From: Gorsachius magnificus
Lineage: Eukaryota > Chordata > Aves > Pelecaniformes > Ardeidae
Direction: 5' to 3'
DNA length: 64,000 bases
Assembly: GCA_034008185.1 (NCBI GenBank)
Contig: CM067086.1
Location: 41,124,507 to 41,188,506, forward strand
A program made the position numbers and the translations under genes. Positions within the stretch are counted from its first letter, which is position 1. The number at the start of each line of letters is the position of its first letter. Shown in pieces: positions 59,966-64,000 of the stretch. The notes under the pieces were generated by a model. It searched no databases, was not told the origin of the DNA, and worked only from the letters and a program-made list of their open reading frames with translations.

Positions 59966-61879
59966 CAAGACTCACATTTCCCTTTTACTTTATACTGTAC
60001 CTTTTTCTCCCATTAAGAAAGTATTTTGTGATGAACAAACATCTTTGTAATTGCAGTATCAGACTTAATGAAGGAAAAAAAAAAATCAGGTTCACAATTC
60101 AGAGAGGATACCTGTGGTGAATGTGTAGTTGGGTCCAAGATGACCCAGCAAAGTCATCTGTAGTATGCACAAGGGCTATAAGCCCCTGTTTACTTCCTAG
60201 CAGCCTCTGTATCAGCACAGACCTGATCATGTCTTGTAATCCTAGAATGGGAGCAGAATTTGAACTACTTGGAAGCTATATATGGCTCAAATGCTGCAGT
60301 TTGGCTTTAATCCACACAGCGGTCTCAGGCTTTCCATGAATGAAAGGCAGTCTGATATTTTGTAAACATACTTCTCATCCTTTTTGCTCCCCTGGAAGGC
60401 TCAGCTTGTAGATGGAACTTCATGGAGATTTAATTGTGTCTTTACCTCTATCCTATAGAGAAGCCAGAGGTTATTAGACCCAGTGATATTATTTCAGCTT
60501 TTCTGTATTTAAAGTCAACAAACAAACCAACCACCCACAGCCTATGGACATAAGAAGCCTAATGAATCACTAGCATTGTGAACAATTGAAAGATGTCCCT
60601 CATTCTAATAGTTTTGTATTCTTTAATTAAAATACTTTTATTAATTCATCCAGCACTATAATAAGAGGAGTAACATGAAACTGTACAAATACCTCCTGTA
60701 TGTCAACATAGTATATTACCGTTCTTCACAATAGGTCCCTTATTAATTGTGAGGTAAATGTGCGGGATGAATGCAACATCTCTGGTTTCTAGCGAATCAT
60801 TTCAGGTGATGCCACTACCATATAGAGTAGCTTAGACTATATCTGGGTCACCAGGTTGTTTTCTGGAGCATGTCATATAAGCTTAAGTTTCTTCAGGAAA
60901 AAGGAAAATGAATAGCAGTCTCTTCACTCCAAGTGAGCACTCTTAACAGTTAGTCTTCTGTTTGCAGGTAGCTACTACCCCATCCACCTGCACTCCTCAA
61001 CTAAAAAAAAGCTGTGTCTGTAATTGTGTTGTGCTATCCCACTGTCTGAGCTGCGTAATAGCTGCAAATAAGAGGTTGAATCATACATGTGATACTCTCC
61101 AAAGTACTCATGGTCACACGAATGATCAGCCGAATGCTAACAAATGTTGGGAATATCTCAGTAGTTACAAAATGAAACAAGAGGCTTTTTCCCATATTCA
61201 GCCAGAGAAATTGGAAGTTGTTATTGGGAAAATGTTTCCACATTCTCCTCAAGTTAATGTAGTTTTATCATCCAGTTTATAAATGAGCGTTATCAAATAC
61301 AGAAAGTGTAGAAACAAATACCCAATTTGAAGGAAACTTTCATATCAGATTTTTTTCTCTGTTGTCCAAATAGGTCTTGTCCTCCATTTCTGTTATTATT
61401 TTTGCAGCACTGTTGATGCTCTTTGTAAGACAAGGATATTCTATCAAACTTGACATAGACAAAAAGCAGAAAGAATTCACTATACATTTTCACTACAATA
61501 TTTAGCAAATCTTCCAAACCTGACTATTTACCTGTAATAACTAGATTGGAATGTAAGAATTTGGTTTTTTCTAAAAACATCTTGCTGGAGAATGTGTGGG
61601 TAAAGGTTTCCATACATTGCAAATATGAGTGTAGAGCGTGCAACCAGTTTAGACTGTGCAAAACCTGTGAGTCTCTTTTGTTAAGGCAAAGTAGAGATAA
61701 GTGAACAGAGCAAGTTATTTACATTTTTGCAGTAATGAACGATTGTGGATGAAGGCATAAGAGTTGCACACAATTAACAGTGTCATGGAGAAACAGAAGT
61801 TTCTCCAGTAGCAAAAACAAGTACTAATACTTTGCCCTGTAAGCTACACTGTTAGGAATCAAAATCGGCCAAACAGCAC
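59966..61879. other. single-copy DNA, nothing recognised
   Basis: No supported gene or repeat. The 106-codon frame at 60962-61282 is cysteine-rich at its start but has no recognisable family pattern. Confidence 0.5.
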
Positions 61880-61919
61880 GGATAATTATAATTGAACAAG
61901 GGATAATCATAATTGAACA
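61880..61919. repeat. tandem duplication, 21-bp period
   Basis: GGATAATTATAATTGAACA (61880-61898) is repeated as GGATAATCATAATTGAACA (61901-61919), with one mismatch in 19. It contains a TAATTG-type core twice. Confidence 0.9.
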
Positions 61920-64000
61920 CGAAAATGCATAGTTCTAAAATTTGTCTCCCTCCACAAATGTTTGAGTATTGTAAAACTTCGGAGTTTTTTAATTAGATAG
62001 AAGCAGTAGAAAAATAAGTACAAGTTGACGTGAAGTTTGGAGGTAGTTCTGTGGCTGGCTAGGCTATAGCTGAGTGGAAATCTCGCTTCTTCCAATATTT
62101 GCATTATTACAGGGAGCCCCATCTGAAAAGAAAATGAAAAAAAAAAGTGGGAAAATAGACAGGAAAGTGTTGGAGTGCTATAAAATATCAGGGAGAAGAT
62201 TTATCTTTTCATTTGCTATTTTCAGTCGCTCTGTGTATTACATAATGAGGTTATCTCTGTATAACACTAGTCAACAGAGAAATAGTGACACAAGACTAAA
62301 GGTGAGGAAGCAGCAGATGGTAGGGCTGATGGAGGGTTTTTCCAGGCTGTAAAAGGTGTTAGCAGAGAAGACTTCTACTGGCTTGGAGATTTGTGAAGGG
62401 CGGTAGCTAATGATGATGCCAGCGGTACACTTTGTGAGGATGAAGAAGACTGTTCAGCTTCTTGCAGTCTGTATTGGGTTACATAAAGGCAGGCTAAAAG
62501 AGGAAAAAAAGCGGACAAAACTTAGGATATGTTGGAAAGCATAGATCTGAGCTGTCTGAAAGTAAAGATTTTTGGGATGAAGTAGAGTTATGCACCAGTA
62601 GCCAAAAATAAAGTGGAAGTTAAGAGATGAATGAAGAGGAAATAGTTGTTTCAGATCAAACCATGCAGCAAAGTGATCCTAAACTTCCTCTTGGCAGTGA
62701 AGAGCTGTGCGTAATGCAGCGAGACAGAATGAGTACATAACAAGTCAGAACTGAAGGCCTGGAGATCATATAAAACTCTATGAGGAAATTATTTCTATAA
62801 GGCACACCTGTAGTCTGCTTTGTGTACTTAAATTTTGAATCTGAACCTCCTCATTGTCACGTACAGCCTATTTTTATCAGTTTTCTTCCTGAGATTATGT
62901 GGCATCCAACCATTCAGGTACAAAGCCAAAGGGGGCACCAATTGCTCTCAGCAAAGTGCAGTCCAGAAATTGAACACAATAAGGGACAAAACCAGCCACT
63001 TACTTAAACTACATCTCTATCCAAAATCAAAAGCATTCAGTATGCAACCATGTTTTATCTAGAAAAGCTGACAATTGTATAAAGTTCAAATTAGTCATTC
63101 AGAAACAGTGAGATAACAGTAATAAATTGGATGCTGTAATGCCTTGGTATAAACTGAACAAAAATGAAGGATTTATGATGTAAGCAATGGTAGTATATAC
63201 ACAGAGGGGAGTACAGCCTTCTAAAAAAATATGATTTCTAAGTGGACAGCACCAAAGAAAGAATCTGGATTATTTTAACAGCATTAAATTAGGGACAAAA
63301 TCTTTAAAAAAAAATGAACAAGGCAGGAGAATGTCAGGATACTAAGTGTTATTTTGAGGAAAAGAGAGAAAGACACACAATCTACTTGGAAACAGTAATT
63401 TGGGGTGACATGAAATGTCCAGTTATTAACTGCTCAAACACCTTGCCCAAATGCAGTTTAAAGGCAGGGAAACAGCGTAAATGCTGATATGTTGTGAAAA
63501 GAGCCATAGGACTCTGGTAAGAAAAGATTAGTGTCTTGCTTTGCAGTGGCAGTGTGCCTTTCCAGGGATAAGGCATCTCCAGCAGCAGTTCCTTCTTTAT
63601 GATTTAAGGACAGATTCTATTTCATCTTTCTGCAGCTAAATATGTAATCTGCATTGGAATCTGTTCAGGTTTGATCACCAGTCTTTCCTCAAGTACTTTG
63701 TACATTCATAGTCTTTTAGGAAGATGATCCTCTTGTAATAGAAGGGTAAACTCTTATACCTGATGTTAATTTATTTAGAACTTCAGAAATCTGATTGTGC
63801 ATTGTATACTAGTGTAAGTGATTCAGAATAATGATAAGCTGAACAGAGGCAGAAAAACCTCTCCCATAGAAATTTTAATGTTGTGGGCCTCTGTTCACTG
63901 TTGGATGCTCTTTTGCACTTTAAACGTGTAAATGCCACTGAATGCTATGATATGGCTCGGGTTTTACACCGGTTTAAATTGTAACAGGGGTTAGCCTGAT
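61920..64000. other. single-copy DNA to window end, nothing recognised
   Basis: No gene, RNA gene or clear repeat seen. TTTTACACCGGTTTAAA near 63961 is reminiscent of an old repeat tail but is too short to call. Confidence 0.45.

Noticed and set aside
63961..63985. TTTTACACCGGTTTAAATTG as an old repeat tail or grainyhead-type site
   Set aside because: Too short and cut close to the window end; no second block to confirm it.

Overview
The window is a piece of a bird nuclear genome. The evidence is the repeat content. There are five CR1 LINE remnants, four of which keep the 3' end and show the tandem ATTCTATG-type octamer ending, and they belong to more than one avian-style subfamily. There is one complete TG...CA solo LTR of a type that is abundant in neoavian birds. 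SINE families, tRNA genes and rRNA genes are absent as far as can be seen. The sequence is AT-rich, and all open reading frames outside CR1 are short (about 130 codons or less) and none is recognisable.

Layout. 1-1159: 3' part of a CR1 element with a dead reverse transcriptase, cut by the left window edge. 1160-18456: mostly single-copy DNA with one small CR1 tail (2482-2540), two related 240-bp copies of an unnamed repeat (5412-5650 and 8310-8550), an old hairpin-like repeat remnant (about 5781-5830), and several AT-rich stretches that look like conserved non-coding elements. 18462-19033: a solo LTR with a perfect 5-bp target duplication. 19034-41699: single-copy DNA with two long T-tracts (35784-35824 and 39025-39056), a weak exon-like segment on the minus strand, and more conserved-element-like blocks (20460-20800, 35200-35640, 39060-40440). 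41700-42530: a second CR1 from another subfamily, split by a short LTR-like insertion (42271-42460). 42531-59536: single-copy DNA with a strong G-quadruplex motif, a CR1 tail carrying an internal microsatellite, a plausible 83-nt protein-coding exon (55176-55258), and a cluster of POU/homeodomain-type motifs (58369-58626). 59537-59965: a CR1 fragment on the minus strand. The rest is single-copy DNA.

There is no set of genes acting together. The window is best read as a gene desert or a very large intron with regulatory potential. If the exon at 55176-55258 is real, at least the right-hand part is intron of a plus-strand gene. Conservation was judged by eye from base composition and motif content; no alignment could be run, so the conserved-element calls are inferences. 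No novel multi-gene system is visible. The most interesting items are the repeated POU/homeodomain module, the unnamed repeat pair and the candidate exon.
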